The notes under the pieces are model-generated. The model searched no databases. It was given only the letters and a program-made list of their open reading frames with translations, and was not told the DNA's origin. From Pseudomonas fluorescens (GTDB lineage: Bacteria; Pseudomonadota; Gammaproteobacteria; Pseudomonadales; Pseudomonadaceae), in the NCBI RefSeq assembly GCF_000968015.1, contig NZ_LACH01000008.1, forward strand, positions 1 through 64,000: a stretch of DNA of 64,000 nt, given 5' to 3'. This document shows positions 36,001 to 49,217 of this stretch, one piece after another; positions within the stretch are counted from its first letter, which is position 1; every line of letters starts with the position of its first letter. Both the position numbers and the translations under genes were made by a program.

Positions 36001-39000
36001 TCGACCCGCAAAAAAACGCGTTGAACAGCGTGCCGAAAGCAGGCGACAACTTTTTCTCTTCGGTCATGCATGCGTTGCCGGACGACGTCCGCACTCAGTT
36101 GGGCATGCCCAATGTGGCGCAGGGTGCCACGTTACAAAAGACATTGGCCACCTATGCCATGGGCCACCGTGACCGGATGATGGAAACCCTCGTGCCCAAC
36201 GCCACCACGCCAGGATTCCGTCCGCCGGTGCGACTGGCCGACGGCAGGGTCGGCTACCCCTTGAGCGGGCGAGGTGCCGGCGCAACGGTGAATCCCTCGT
36301 TGGTCTCCAGGTTACGGGATGTCTATCCGAACTTCTCCGATGAGTTGGCGGAATCGATGGTCATCCAGCTTGCGCTGGATGGCATGACCGAAACGCAGAT
36401 CGTCCATTTACTGAACATGCGGGGCCGGGAATACGAGGCACTGACGGCGCAGCTCGAACAATGGGTACACAGCGGCGGCCAGAATACGGTCCGCCATCAA
36501 GTCGCACGAAACATTAGAGGCGTCTGGCAGCAGAGGGGTATTTACGATGGCGATGCCAGTGTTTCTCTGGACGTGGGTGCTGCAGACAGCCTGCCGGAAC
36601 TGGCCGGCAACTTTCCTCACGTCAGTCGCCTGAATATGAGCGTTGGTGGAGTATTGAGCCAGACACCGGAAGCCTTTGTGCGCCAGTTCCCCAACGCCCG
36701 GTCGCTAACGTTGGGGATCCCGGATGGCGTCGATAGGGTTCAACTGGTCGAGAGGCTAAAGGCACTGCCGAGTATTCGTGAACTGCGGATGGCAGGGCCG
36801 CTGGGTCCGCAATTCACCGAAGCTGCCCAATCGGTGATAGATGCCATGCCACACCTGCAACGATTAGACGTGATCGGCATGGCGGACGAGCTGGATGTCA
36901 GTCGCCTGACTCAACTGCATTCGTTGAGTGTGTACGGGACGACAGAGGCCTGGCCGAAGGGCGCTCTGCAATTGCCACAGCTCAGGTCGCTGGATCTCAC
37001 TCACTCAAGCGTCAAGACACTTCCCCCAGAATGGCTGTCCGGGCATGAATCACTGTGGCCAGGTATGAAACTCAACTGGGCCGGGCTGGGCCCTGAGGAT
37101 TTCGTGAAGGCATACGAATATGTGCACGACAATCCTGCGCATTTGCTGGATCCCGGGCAAATGCTGGATCGTTATTGCCAAGGCACGCTACAGAACGCCC
37201 TGGACACAAGCGACGAACTTTCGAAGATTGCCCTCGGGCGAATGAAGGCTGAGGGCTTGGCAGGGCGGGCGTTGCTGGCACGGATCAATGCACTGCGCCA
37301 GGATGGACAGGCATTGCGACAGCAACTGGAGGCGTGGCAGCAGCGAACAACAATAGCCAATGGCCGGCAAGTCAACCTTCGGGAGCGAGAATCCGTTGCC
37401 CGGCGAATCCGTGACTGCTGGCGTGATGGCCTGCGTAAACGCTATGGCGGTACGCAGGAGGCACAGTCTTCGCAACCTCAGGCCGGGTCTTCAACGGGGC
37501 GGCCACGGCCTGTCATGCCGCGACAAATCATTTCATCGACGCTTGATTTGTCCGGCTGGGCGCTGGGTGATCTGCCTGAACTGCCCGCGTTGTCAGCAAC
37601 GAATTTTGCTCATGTGCACACCCTGAAAATGTCGGGTGTGGTGGCCTCATCCGAGGATTTCAGTGGTTTTTTGAGCGGCTTCACCGACATTCGCGAGTTG
37701 GATCTGAGTGGCAATCAACTGCAGGATCTTCCGTCGGCATTGGGCAACTTCGGAAAACTCACTGATCTGGCGCTGAGCCGAAATCACCTGACAATTACCC
37801 CGAGTGTGCAGCGACGCTTGAACCGGTTGTCTGCCCTTGAAAGTCTGGACTTGCGCTATAACCGGCTCGATTCGCTGGATGTCAGCGCCATGACTCGCTT
37901 GAAGACCTTGCGTGTGGGTCATACCGCCATTAAAGACTGGCCCAAAGGTGCGTTGGACTTGTCCGGCCTCGGCAAGCTCGAGTTGAACAACAGCGCGATC
38001 ACGACGATTCCCGAGGCTGCCCTGATCGGCCATGACGCTCTACGGATCGATATGACTGGCTGTCGGTTGACGGCCAAGGCCCGCACCGATTTGCTCGCGA
38101 GTACTGCTTCCGAAACACCCATGGGTATTCCCAGAGCCGCCTTGCAGGTGGGCTTTACCATGGGTGAACCAGAGTATTTTCCGGTTCTGGTCGCGCAAAA
38201 TCCGGACTTGTTATTGCCACTGCCCGTTGTACCGGGCAATGACCTGACACGCTTGACCCCGCAAGCCCGCTTGCAAAGTCTTGACCCGGATCTGCCAGGC
38301 GCCGAGGCGATACAGGTGATTGATGAACTGACGTTACGCCATGGCGGCGTTGGCCCCCTGTATGAGCAATTGGCGAAATGGGACAGCCAGCATCAGGCAT
38401 TGACGAAGGCCCTGAACACATGGATCGAAACCCCACCACAGCGGATGGGTGAATCCTCCCCTCCTGTGTGGATTGCAGCCACCGAGCGTCGTCAGGCGGC
38501 TGATCGGATAATGGCGTGCTGGAGGCAGAACCTTCGTGGGGCGCAGGCCGTGGAGCGCGGATCGGGAGGTTATATCCTTGATCTGTCCGATAGCCCCTTG
38601 GGCAATCTCCCGGCTCTACCTGCCGACTTCGCTCATGTCGGTGCGTTGAACCTGAACAACGTGTATCTGAGAGAGGAGGGGCTAAGCGATTTCCTCGGTG
38701 CGTTTACTCATGTTCATACCCTGGCGCTGAATGCCAACGCACTGTATGCCTTGCCAGAGTCAGTGACTTCGTTGAACAGCCTCAAGCGACTTTCGGCAGT
38801 CAATAACCGTTTTTCCAATGCGCCTCAGCTCCAGCTCCAGCTTCAGCTTGCAGGATTGAGCAACCTGGAGTCATTGAACCTGGCGGAAAACTGGCTTGAG
38901 TCGCTGGATGTCAGCCCTCTTACCCGTTTGCAGGCCCTCGATCTGAGTGGCAATCGCCTGATCCTCTGGCCACAGGGAGCGCTTCAGCTCCCCTCGCTCA

Positions 39001-40154
39001 GCGCACTGGATTTGCGCGACAACATGATCGAGTCCATTCCGCCGGTCCTGATGGCCGACGAGCACAGGGTATTGCGTGCGGGCACGAATCTGGCGAGTAA
39101 CGAAGCTATGGATAGCGCAAGCCTGCTAATGCTGCGTCATCAGGTGCAGGCGGGCGAGCAGATAGTGGGATGGACGCCAGAAGAGATTGACGAGGCGTTG
39201 GAGCAGTTTAACCGCAGCAGCGACAGCTCTAACGACAGCGATATCGATGACTCGATCGCAAGTGACGTAGACGTGGATATGGATGAGGTGACAGGTACCG
39301 ACGCACGTGAGCGATGGATCGCTCAGTCAGCAGCCGACGCAGAGGAATTGACACGGATATGGAATGACTTCGAGCAAGCGCACAACAGTAAGTTCTTCTT
39401 CAATCTGCTGACCAAGATGGAAGGTACGACTGACTTCCTGACGGGACGTGCTGATCTTGTGCGGAGGGTCCATACCGTACTGAGGGTGGCCAATAGCGAC
39501 GCAGGACTGAGGGATACGATATTCGAAATGGCGAGGTCTGGCGCCACCTGCGTTGATGGTCAAATCCTGTTGTTCAGCGATATAGAAGTTAAGGCTTTCG
39601 AATTTGAGACCGCGAAGTCAGTTTCCCCGGGCCAACAAGGCAGCGTTTTGTTCAGACTTGGCAGGAGCCTGTTTCGCCTTGGGAAAGTCGAGGAAATCGC
39701 TAACCGCGACATTGTCCAGCGCCAGGCACAGCGCCGTTCAACTGACCCGGCGGAAGTGCGGTTGGCCTATCGTATCGGCCTTGCCGAGCGACTTGAGTTG
39801 CCGGGGCAACCAAGAGGCATGCGCTACAGCGGCAACGTTTCGTCTGCCATGCTGGATGCGGCCCATGCCGAAGTGATCGCGGCAGAACAATCATCGGCAT
39901 TTATTGATGATTTGGTCGGCCACAAGTACTGGAGCGACTATTTGAAGGGCAAATACCCTGAACGGTTCGCCCTGGTGCGAGAGGGTTTCGCAGGCAGAGA
40001 GCAGGATGTAGAGGAGGCGTATCCAAATTACGGCGAAGGCGCGCAGGAACAGTACAAAACCGCCATGCAGGCGATAGAGGCAGACCTTCTTTTCGAACAA
40101 GGAAAGTTGGTGCGCCAATTGTCTGAAAAAGAACGGACGCTGGTGGGGCTGTAA
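33075..40154 (+). CDS. Giant NEL-type E3 ubiquitin ligase with toxin-like N-terminus and LRRs
   Basis: A 2359-residue effector-like protein. Residues 1-460 resemble the dermonecrotic-toxin-type N-terminal domain of Pseudomonas LRR proteins. A hydrophobic stretch (about 467-535, with FFVPGLGEVMMAVMAV) could insert in membrane. From about 1100 to 2050 three modules repeat: a helical segment with LxxWxx...CWR, then LRRs such as IRELDLSGNQLQDLPSALGN, starting near 1110, 1399 and 1761. An acidic linker (SDSSNDSDIDDSIASD) leads to a C-terminal NEL domain (about 2075-2359) whose catalytic cysteine is Cys2159 in ATCVDGQ (CxD motif). Such domains ubiquitinate eukaryotic host proteins. No chaperone, secretion genes or signal peptide are visible, so delivery is unknown. 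Confidence 0.85.
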   Translation: MSGIPSAQEKGLHNHFIKKKLHDRIRHLTPANIRALDRARTPGGLAENVMPDWFQNASSDQRQTVRDDQKRSRASNETLAKTLAGFKGVTEFAQPLLEAALQKKLGLKVDVAQTWLYEPLAGSLITHQTLLQLALRNFEQDQAFDERDVIAERGIRAANLETQGGPYGWDYPEKGPSTRYRIKKLAIKPADFASLCRELDIGKQYQEHLTAMFDAADRAATVCTQTVDAWKDSLRVHAHIAHLKSLITPSAYRTLLAVLNSDKSPTLDGERVTCSQLHVLGSPVSELFVIGASRRKGKKVDFSWSNPGVNLFDVLGYQDSRIIVCIPGDPVAPVMEYASLKAFENDLSYRLRDVNYQRSFLRLIPHGDAGKFLGKIKTALQTLKWNPDFPYRKQTLLGHIDGIYENVYRDEPALDISEEFFDTPLFGELYTRHQARLKETAEQLAVPTAKVDHDAWYERLAHYAEWGLNILNVAAFFVPGLGEVMMAVMAVQLTTDIYHGVEAWSIGDTDQAWSYLKSVAVNIAFMAAVGAVVSKAPKVLSTPFVDGLVKVKLPFGSEQLWRPGLAPYLSDRVLPARLKPNTLGQYEVGGKTYIRLDGNVYEQTFDPKLNKWRLKHPTDSDAYSPVLEHNGEGAWRHRFERPLEWDRATLLRRLGPVTDGIDAATLEKIADISGVDDGVLRKTHTDNLRMPSAFSDTLRQFQIDRQLNEMIEQIRLDQPVPNSRYNDVLPQVINMPRWPLARVIDVFDNASLSGASSRYGEASTPMKPSIRISREEVSAGKLPERVLATLDKEEIVRLLGGEGARVEAERETVFRQQLGDQLSANKTSLFDKLSQDSTATTREAQALQRTFPSLSTDAAQEVLANTTAKERLHIKQTGRYPTSLLLKGRARARVTRLNKALAGLQLESMASSDSQRLALHSLEKLPGWPKNLRLEVRQGDCAGKLLDSIGSETAEHVKYLVKNGYQHHQANQFQAFDPQKNALNSVPKAGDNFFSSVMHALPDDVRTQLGMPNVAQGATLQKTLATYAMGHRDRMMETLVPNATTPGFRPPVRLADGRVGYPLSGRGAGATVNPSLVSRLRDVYPNFSDELAESMVIQLALDGMTETQIVHLLNMRGREYEALTAQLEQWVHSGGQNTVRHQVARNIRGVWQQRGIYDGDASVSLDVGAADSLPELAGNFPHVSRLNMSVGGVLSQTPEAFVRQFPNARSLTLGIPDGVDRVQLVERLKALPSIRELRMAGPLGPQFTEAAQSVIDAMPHLQRLDVIGMADELDVSRLTQLHSLSVYGTTEAWPKGALQLPQLRSLDLTHSSVKTLPPEWLSGHESLWPGMKLNWAGLGPEDFVKAYEYVHDNPAHLLDPGQMLDRYCQGTLQNALDTSDELSKIALGRMKAEGLAGRALLARINALRQDGQALRQQLEAWQQRTTIANGRQVNLRERESVARRIRDCWRDGLRKRYGGTQEAQSSQPQAGSSTGRPRPVMPRQIISSTLDLSGWALGDLPELPALSATNFAHVHTLKMSGVVASSEDFSGFLSGFTDIRELDLSGNQLQDLPSALGNFGKLTDLALSRNHLTITPSVQRRLNRLSALESLDLRYNRLDSLDVSAMTRLKTLRVGHTAIKDWPKGALDLSGLGKLELNNSAITTIPEAALIGHDALRIDMTGCRLTAKARTDLLASTASETPMGIPRAALQVGFTMGEPEYFPVLVAQNPDLLLPLPVVPGNDLTRLTPQARLQSLDPDLPGAEAIQVIDELTLRHGGVGPLYEQLAKWDSQHQALTKALNTWIETPPQRMGESSPPVWIAATERRQAADRIMACWRQNLRGAQAVERGSGGYILDLSDSPLGNLPALPADFAHVGALNLNNVYLREEGLSDFLGAFTHVHTLALNANALYALPESVTSLNSLKRLSAVNNRFSNAPQLQLQLQLAGLSNLESLNLAENWLESLDVSPLTRLQALDLSGNRLILWPQGALQLPSLSALDLRDNMIESIPPVLMADEHRVLRAGTNLASNEAMDSASLLMLRHQVQAGEQIVGWTPEEIDEALEQFNRSSDSSNDSDIDDSIASDVDVDMDEVTGTDARERWIAQSAADAEELTRIWNDFEQAHNSKFFFNLLTKMEGTTDFLTGRADLVRRVHTVLRVANSDAGLRDTIFEMARSGATCVDGQILLFSDIEVKAFEFETAKSVSPGQQGSVLFRLGRSLFRLGKVEEIANRDIVQRQAQRRSTDPAEVRLAYRIGLAERLELPGQPRGMRYSGNVSSAMLDAAHAEVIAAEQSSAFIDDLVGHKYWSDYLKGKYPERFALVREGFAGREQDVEEAYPNYGEGAQEQYKTAMQAIEADLLFEQGKLVRQLSEKERTLVGL

Positions 40155-40179
40155 CGTTTACTTGCAGCTTTCATAAGAA

Positions 40180-40210
40180 CCCCGGGAGTCGCACCAGTCG
40201 ACTCCCGGGG
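40180..40210. terminator. Perfect 12-bp hairpin between NEL gene and metH
   Basis: Stem CCCCGGGAGTCG / CGACTCCCGGGG with loop CACCAGT lies between two convergent genes. T-runs are weak on both sides, so it may work as a stop or as an RNA-stabilising hairpin. Confidence 0.55.
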
Positions 40211-40216
40211 CCAGCA

Positions 40217-43927
<3,711 letters not shown>

Positions 43928-44082
43928 TTGGACTACTCGGAAAGACCATGACGAAGGGGCGGGATAATAGCAAACCTGTGCGGTTTTAGAGCATGCCCCG
44001 GTTTTGCATGAATATCGCTCATGTTGGAGTGGGGTGCAGATCGGTAGAATCGCGGCGTTTTTTCATGATCGGGACCAGGGAT

Positions 44083-46377
44083 ATGTCTTATCGCGTCATC
44101 AGCATGGTGTTGCTGTTTTTAAGCTGGGGCGCTGCCGCGCAGGAACCGGCGATTTCTTCTGCCATTTCCTACAGCCGCGACATTCAACCGATCTTCACCG
44201 AAAAGTGTGTGGCCTGCCATGCCTGCTATGACGCCGCCTGTCAGCTCAATCTGGGCAGTGGCGAAGGGGCTGCCCGTGGCGCAACCAAGATTCCGGTCTA
44301 CGACGGCAACCGCCGCCAGGCTGCCGCGCCGACCCGGCTGTTTTATGACGCCTTCGGGAAACGCGCCTGGCAGCAAAAGGACTTCTATTCGGTGCTCGAC
44401 GCTCAGGGCAGTCAGGCCGCGTTGATGGCGCGGATGCTTGAGTTGGGCCACAAAACCCCCTTGCAACCCAACGCCAGGTTGCCGGAGGACATCGTCCTTG
44501 GTCTGAACCGGGAAAACATGTGCGCCTTGCCTGCCGAATTCGACGGCTACGCCAAATCACATCCCACAGAGGGCATGCCACTGGCGGTCACCGGCCTGAC
44601 CGACCAGCAGTACCAGACGCTGCAACGCTGGCTGGCGTCCGGTGCGCCGATTGACGAGCAAGGCCTGGTGCCGAGCGCCAAAGAAGCGTTGCAGGTGGTG
44701 CAGTGGGAAAACCTGCTCAACGCACCGGGCGCACGGCAAAGCCTGGTGGGGCGCTGGTTATTCGAGCATTGGTTTCTCGCACATCTCTATTTCAAGGACG
44801 GCGAGCCGGGGCATTTCTTTCAGTGGGTGCGTTCGCGCACGCCGACCGGCCAGCCGATCGATCTGATCAACACACGCCGCCCGAATGACGATCCGGGCAC
44901 TCAGGTGTATTACCGCCTGTGGCCGGTGCAAGGCGTGATTGTGCAAAAGACCCACATCACCTACCCGTTGAGCGCGGCGAAGATGGCACGGATAAAAAGC
45001 CTGTTCTATAACGGCAACTGGCAGGTCCACGCCTTGCCGGGCTACGGGCCGGAGCGTCGGGCCAATCCGTTCACCACGTTCGAGGCGATCCCGGCCCAGG
45101 CGCGTTATCAATTCATGCTCGATAACGCCGAATACTTCGTCCGTACGTTTATTCGTGGCCCGGTGTGCCGCGGCCAGATCGCCACCGACGTGATCCGCGA
45201 TAACTTCTGGGCAATGTTCCAGGCGCCTGAGCACGACCTCTACATCATCGATCCGAAGTACCGCGGCCAAGCCACGCCATTGCTGGCGATGCCGGGGCAG
45301 AACGACGATGTCGGCAGCATCCTGAGCCTGTGGCATGACTACCGCGACAAGCGTAACGAGTACGAGGCGCTGCGCCGTGACAGTTACGCCGATGCGCCGG
45401 CGCCGAGCTGGTCGACCTTATGGGCCGGCAACGATAACGCCTTGCTGACGATCTTCCGGCATTTCGACAGTGCCTCGGTGAGCAAAGGCCTGATCGGTGA
45501 CGTGCCGCAAACGATGTGGCTGTTCGACTTCCCGCTGCTGGAGCGCACGTACTACCAGTTGGCAGTCAACTTCGACGTGTTCGGCAATGTCTCCCATCAG
45601 GCACAGACTCGGTTGTACTTCGACCTGATCCGCAACGGTGCCGAGCAGAACTTCCTGCGCCTGATGCCGGCCGATTCGCGCGACGACTACCTCGACGATT
45701 GGTACCAGAGCGGCGGCAAATTCAAGATGTGGCTGAATTACGAGGCCATTGATAACGACAAAGAGACGGCGCTGGTACTGGACGAAAAAGACCCGAAACG
45801 CGATTTCGCCCTGCAGTTGCTCACCCGTTACGGCGACCTCAACGCCAAGCCTGATCCGATCAACCGTTGTGACGGCGCTTATTGCTCGCGGCCGAACATC
45901 GACCCGGCCTTGCAGAGCGCCGAGCAGGCCTTGAGTCGCCTGACTTCGCGTCCGGCGGCCGGGCTGAAGGTTATCGATCAGTTGCCGGAAGCGACCCTGC
46001 TGCGCATCGAAACCGCGAGCGGCAAACGCGAGGTTTACAGCCTGCTGCGCAACCGCGCGCACAGTAACGTCGCGTTCCTGCTCGGTGAATCCCTGCGGTA
46101 TCAGCCTGGGCTCGACACAGTGACTATTTATCCGGGTGTGCTCAGCAGCTACCCGAACTTCATGTTCAACATCCCGGCCGAGCAAGTGCCTGAGTTCGTG
46201 GACGAGATGGAAAACGCCAAGGACGCCAATCACTTCGAAAAAATCGTCGAGCGCTGGGGCATTCGTCGCAGCCACCCGCAGTTCTGGTTCTACTTCCATG
46301 ACCTGAGCCGGTACGTCCACGAGACCGATCCGGTGGAAGAGGGCGTGCTGGACATGAACCGGTACGAGAATCTTTGA
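44083..46377 (+). CDS. cti: Fatty acid cis/trans isomerase Cti
   Basis: A 764-residue periplasmic haem protein that turns cis unsaturated phospholipid acyl chains into trans ones, stiffening membranes under solvent or heat stress. The signal peptide ends near AAAQ (residue 20), and the c-type haem motif CVACH is at 42-46. The start at 44083 is preferred for the signal peptide; ATG 44065 is in frame. It lies divergently beside metH. Repeats and an acyltransferase follow. Confidence 0.95.
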   Translation: MSYRVISMVLLFLSWGAAAQEPAISSAISYSRDIQPIFTEKCVACHACYDAACQLNLGSGEGAARGATKIPVYDGNRRQAAAPTRLFYDAFGKRAWQQKDFYSVLDAQGSQAALMARMLELGHKTPLQPNARLPEDIVLGLNRENMCALPAEFDGYAKSHPTEGMPLAVTGLTDQQYQTLQRWLASGAPIDEQGLVPSAKEALQVVQWENLLNAPGARQSLVGRWLFEHWFLAHLYFKDGEPGHFFQWVRSRTPTGQPIDLINTRRPNDDPGTQVYYRLWPVQGVIVQKTHITYPLSAAKMARIKSLFYNGNWQVHALPGYGPERRANPFTTFEAIPAQARYQFMLDNAEYFVRTFIRGPVCRGQIATDVIRDNFWAMFQAPEHDLYIIDPKYRGQATPLLAMPGQNDDVGSILSLWHDYRDKRNEYEALRRDSYADAPAPSWSTLWAGNDNALLTIFRHFDSASVSKGLIGDVPQTMWLFDFPLLERTYYQLAVNFDVFGNVSHQAQTRLYFDLIRNGAEQNFLRLMPADSRDDYLDDWYQSGGKFKMWLNYEAIDNDKETALVLDEKDPKRDFALQLLTRYGDLNAKPDPINRCDGAYCSRPNIDPALQSAEQALSRLTSRPAAGLKVIDQLPEATLLRIETASGKREVYSLLRNRAHSNVAFLLGESLRYQPGLDTVTIYPGVLSSYPNFMFNIPAEQVPEFVDEMENAKDANHFEKIVERWGIRRSHPQFWFYFHDLSRYVHETDPVEEGVLDMNRYENL

Positions 46378-46428
46378 TCGACCTTTGAATCGCAGCTGCT
46401 GTCCCAATCCAGAGACACCACAAAAACC

Positions 46429-46521
46429 CTGTGGGAGCGAGCTTGCTCGCGATAGCTATCTGACAGTCAACATATGAGGTGACTGGCAGGCCGCCATCGC
46501 GAGCAAGCTCGCTCCCACAGG
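46429..46521. repeat. REP doublet (GGGAGCGAGCTTGCTCGC family)
   Basis: Inverted copies GTGGGAGCGAGCTTGCTCGC and GCGAGCAAGCTCGCTCCCAC bracket a roughly 50-bp spacer containing CAGTCAACATATGAGG. They lie between cti and the acyltransferase gene and would fold into a stable hairpin. Confidence 0.9.
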
Positions 46522-46563
46522 GAATCTGTGGTGATTTGAAGGTTGTGATCGGGAGGATGGTCG

Positions 46564-47598
46564 ATGTTGATTTCAGTACAGGCACTGCGCGCGCTCGCGG
46601 CCTGGACGGTGGTCTGCCACCATTTCATGCAGATATTTTTCGACTTCCAGGCCCGTGGGCCGGTGGGACAGATGTTCATCGACAAAGGCGCGGTGGGGGT
46701 CGATGTCTTCTTCGTCATCAGTGGGCTGGTGATTTTCCTGTCCACCGAAGGCAAATCACTGCCGCCGGGGCGCTTTCTGCTGTATCGGCTGTTCCGCATC
46801 GTTCCGGCGTACTGGCTGTATACGGTGTTGATGGCGCTGCTGGTGGTGTTCGCTCAACCGGTTTTGCCGGATCAGACCGTCGACTGGTCGCATTTCCTGC
46901 TGTCGCTGTTGTTCATTCCTACGGAAAACCCCGGCGGCTACGGGATTTATCCGACGCTCAACGTCGGCTGGACCCTCAACTACGAAATGCTCTTCTACGT
47001 GCTGTTTGCCTGGGCACTGCTGTTCCGCATGCAGGTTCGGCTGCTGGTCGTCGCGGCGCTGCTGTTTGCAGTGTGTCAGGCCTGGACCGGCTACGGGTGG
47101 ATCAGCGAGTTCTACCACTCGGACATTGTTTATGAATTCTTGCTGGGGATCGCCATCGGCATGATTTACCGTCGCGGCTGGATCAAGCCCGGGTTCTGGC
47201 TACCGTTGCTGGGCATTGGCGGTGCGTTGCTGGCGATTTATCACCTGGCGCCGCAGCCACGGTTGCTGGCCTGGGGCCTGCCGAGCGCGCTGCTGGTGAT
47301 GGCGTGTATGGCGCTGGAGCGCTATTTCGAGAACAGTCGGGTGCTCAAATTGCTGGGCGATTGCTCCTACTCGGTGTACCTAATGCACGTGTTGGTGCTG
47401 TCCGCAGGTGGTTTTGTCGCACAGCGTTATGGCATCAATCCCTACGTGATGTTCGCCGTTTGCGTCGCGACAATCGGTCTGGGCTCGTGGGCAAGTTACG
47501 AATGGGTGGAAAAATGCAGCTATCGGTGGCTTAAAGGCCGAATTGACGGCGAATTGGTTATCGAGGCAGTTTCAGCGCTTTCCCGACAAAAATACTAG
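46564..47598 (+). CDS. Acyltransferase family membrane protein (OafA-type, acyltransferase 3)
   Basis: A 344-residue polytopic protein with about ten membrane spans. It opens with SVQALRALAAWTVVCHHF, whose His/Arg pair is typical of acyltransferase-3 enzymes, then GAVGVDVFFVISGLVI and the RLFRIVPAYWLYT loop. Such enzymes O-acetylate surface or other glycans from the inner membrane. GGGAGG lies upstream of the start. Its substrate is not clear; no polysaccharide genes are adjacent. Confidence 0.92.
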   Translation: MLISVQALRALAAWTVVCHHFMQIFFDFQARGPVGQMFIDKGAVGVDVFFVISGLVIFLSTEGKSLPPGRFLLYRLFRIVPAYWLYTVLMALLVVFAQPVLPDQTVDWSHFLLSLLFIPTENPGGYGIYPTLNVGWTLNYEMLFYVLFAWALLFRMQVRLLVVAALLFAVCQAWTGYGWISEFYHSDIVYEFLLGIAIGMIYRRGWIKPGFWLPLLGIGGALLAIYHLAPQPRLLAWGLPSALLVMACMALERYFENSRVLKLLGDCSYSVYLMHVLVLSAGGFVAQRYGINPYVMFAVCVATIGLGSWASYEWVEKCSYRWLKGRIDGELVIEAVSALSRQKY

Positions 47599-48240
<642 letters not shown>

Positions 48241-48262
48241 GTAAGGTGTTCGCTGCAGACAT

Positions 48263-48296
48263 AAAAAACGGCGCCCCGTGAGCGCCGTTTTTTTAT
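48263..48296 (+). terminator. Rho-independent terminator of nfuA
   Basis: Stem AAAAAACGGCGC / GCGCCGTTTTTTT with loop CCCGTGA lies 22 bp past the nfuA stop codon. Flanking A and T runs let it work in both directions. Confidence 0.93.
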
Positions 48297-48309
48297 GGGT
48301 GAAGTCTTT

Positions 48310-48388
48310 AAAGATCACAGCCTTCGGCAGCTCCTACAGGTGTACGCATCCCATGTAGGAGCTGCCGAAGGCTGCGATCTTTTGATCT
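48310..48388. repeat. REP doublet (GCCGAAGGCTGCGATC variant)
   Basis: Inverted copies of the GTAGGAGCTGCCGAAGGCTG repeat lie between convergent nfuA and cobM, touching the cobM stop. Confidence 0.9.
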
Positions 48389-49134
48389 TATGGGCGATAC
48401 AAATGTGCATGCCCGGCACGGTACAGCGACGACTCACTGAAGTGATCACTGCCCAACACCCGGCCCACCAAAATCAACGCCGTGCGCCGAAACCCCTTGG
48501 CTTCAACCTTCGCGGCAATGTCTTCAAGCGTCCCCACCACCCAGTCCTGATCCGGCCAGGTCGCCCGATGAATCACCGCGATCGGGCAGTCCGCGCCGTA
48601 ATGCGGCAGCAATTCGGCGAGGATTTTCTCCAGATGATTGACCCCCAGATGGATCGCCATGGTCGCCCCGTGCTGCGCCAGGCTGCCGAGTTCTTCGCCG
48701 GCGGGCATCGCGGTCTTGTCGGCGTAGCGGGTCAGGATCACGCTTTGCGACACGTCCGGTAACGTCAGTTCCGCGCCCAGAAGCGCCGCGCAAGCCGCCG
48801 TGGCCGTGACGCCGGGAATGATTTCAAACGGGATGTCGAGTTCGCGCAGGTAGCGAATCTGCTCGCCAATGGCACCGTAAAGACTCGGGTCGCCGGAGTG
48901 CACCCGGGCCACGTCCTGGCCCTTGGCATGGGCGGATTTGATCAGCTCGATGATCTGTTCCAGGTGCAGTTCGGCGCTGTTGACCACCTGTTCGGCGCGA
49001 TGGCCATCCAGCACGGCGGCGGGCACCAGGGAGCCGGCATAGATGATCACCGGGCAGCTGCGAATCAGCCGTTGGCCTTTGACCGTGATCAGTTCCGGGT
49101 CGCCGGGACCTGCGCCAATGAAGTAGACGGTCAT
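48388..49134 (-). CDS. cobM: Precorrin-4 C11-methyltransferase CobM
   Basis: A 248-residue SAM-dependent methyltransferase of the aerobic cobalamin pathway that methylates C11 of precorrin-4. Landmarks are VYFIGAGPGDPELITVKG, RVHSGDPSLYGAIGEQ and IIPGVTATAACAALLGAEL, which bind SAM and substrate. It is last in the riboswitch-controlled cbtB-cbtA-cobE-cobM set, with an 83-bp gap after cobE. Confidence 0.95.
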   Translation of the reverse strand: MTVYFIGAGPGDPELITVKGQRLIRSCPVIIYAGSLVPAAVLDGHRAEQVVNSAELHLEQIIELIKSAHAKGQDVARVHSGDPSLYGAIGEQIRYLRELDIPFEIIPGVTATAACAALLGAELTLPDVSQSVILTRYADKTAMPAGEELGSLAQHGATMAIHLGVNHLEKILAELLPHYGADCPIAVIHRATWPDQDWVVGTLEDIAAKVEAKGFRRTALILVGRVLGSDHFSESSLYRAGHAHLYRP

Positions 49135-49217
49135 CGTCGGTTCCTGTGAGAAAAAGGGGCTGGGCAGGGCTTCAGATGAAGATTGCTCATGATCGAAGGC
49201 GGGGATTATCGAGGATT

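Noticed and set aside
43928..44082. Riboswitch (SAH or B12) before metH
   Set aside because: The conserved cores seen at 50688 and 51165 are absent here, and no SAH-type core was recognised.
48295..48762. 155-codon frame antisense to cobM
   Set aside because: Its N-terminus is translated REP repeat and the rest is opposite cobM.
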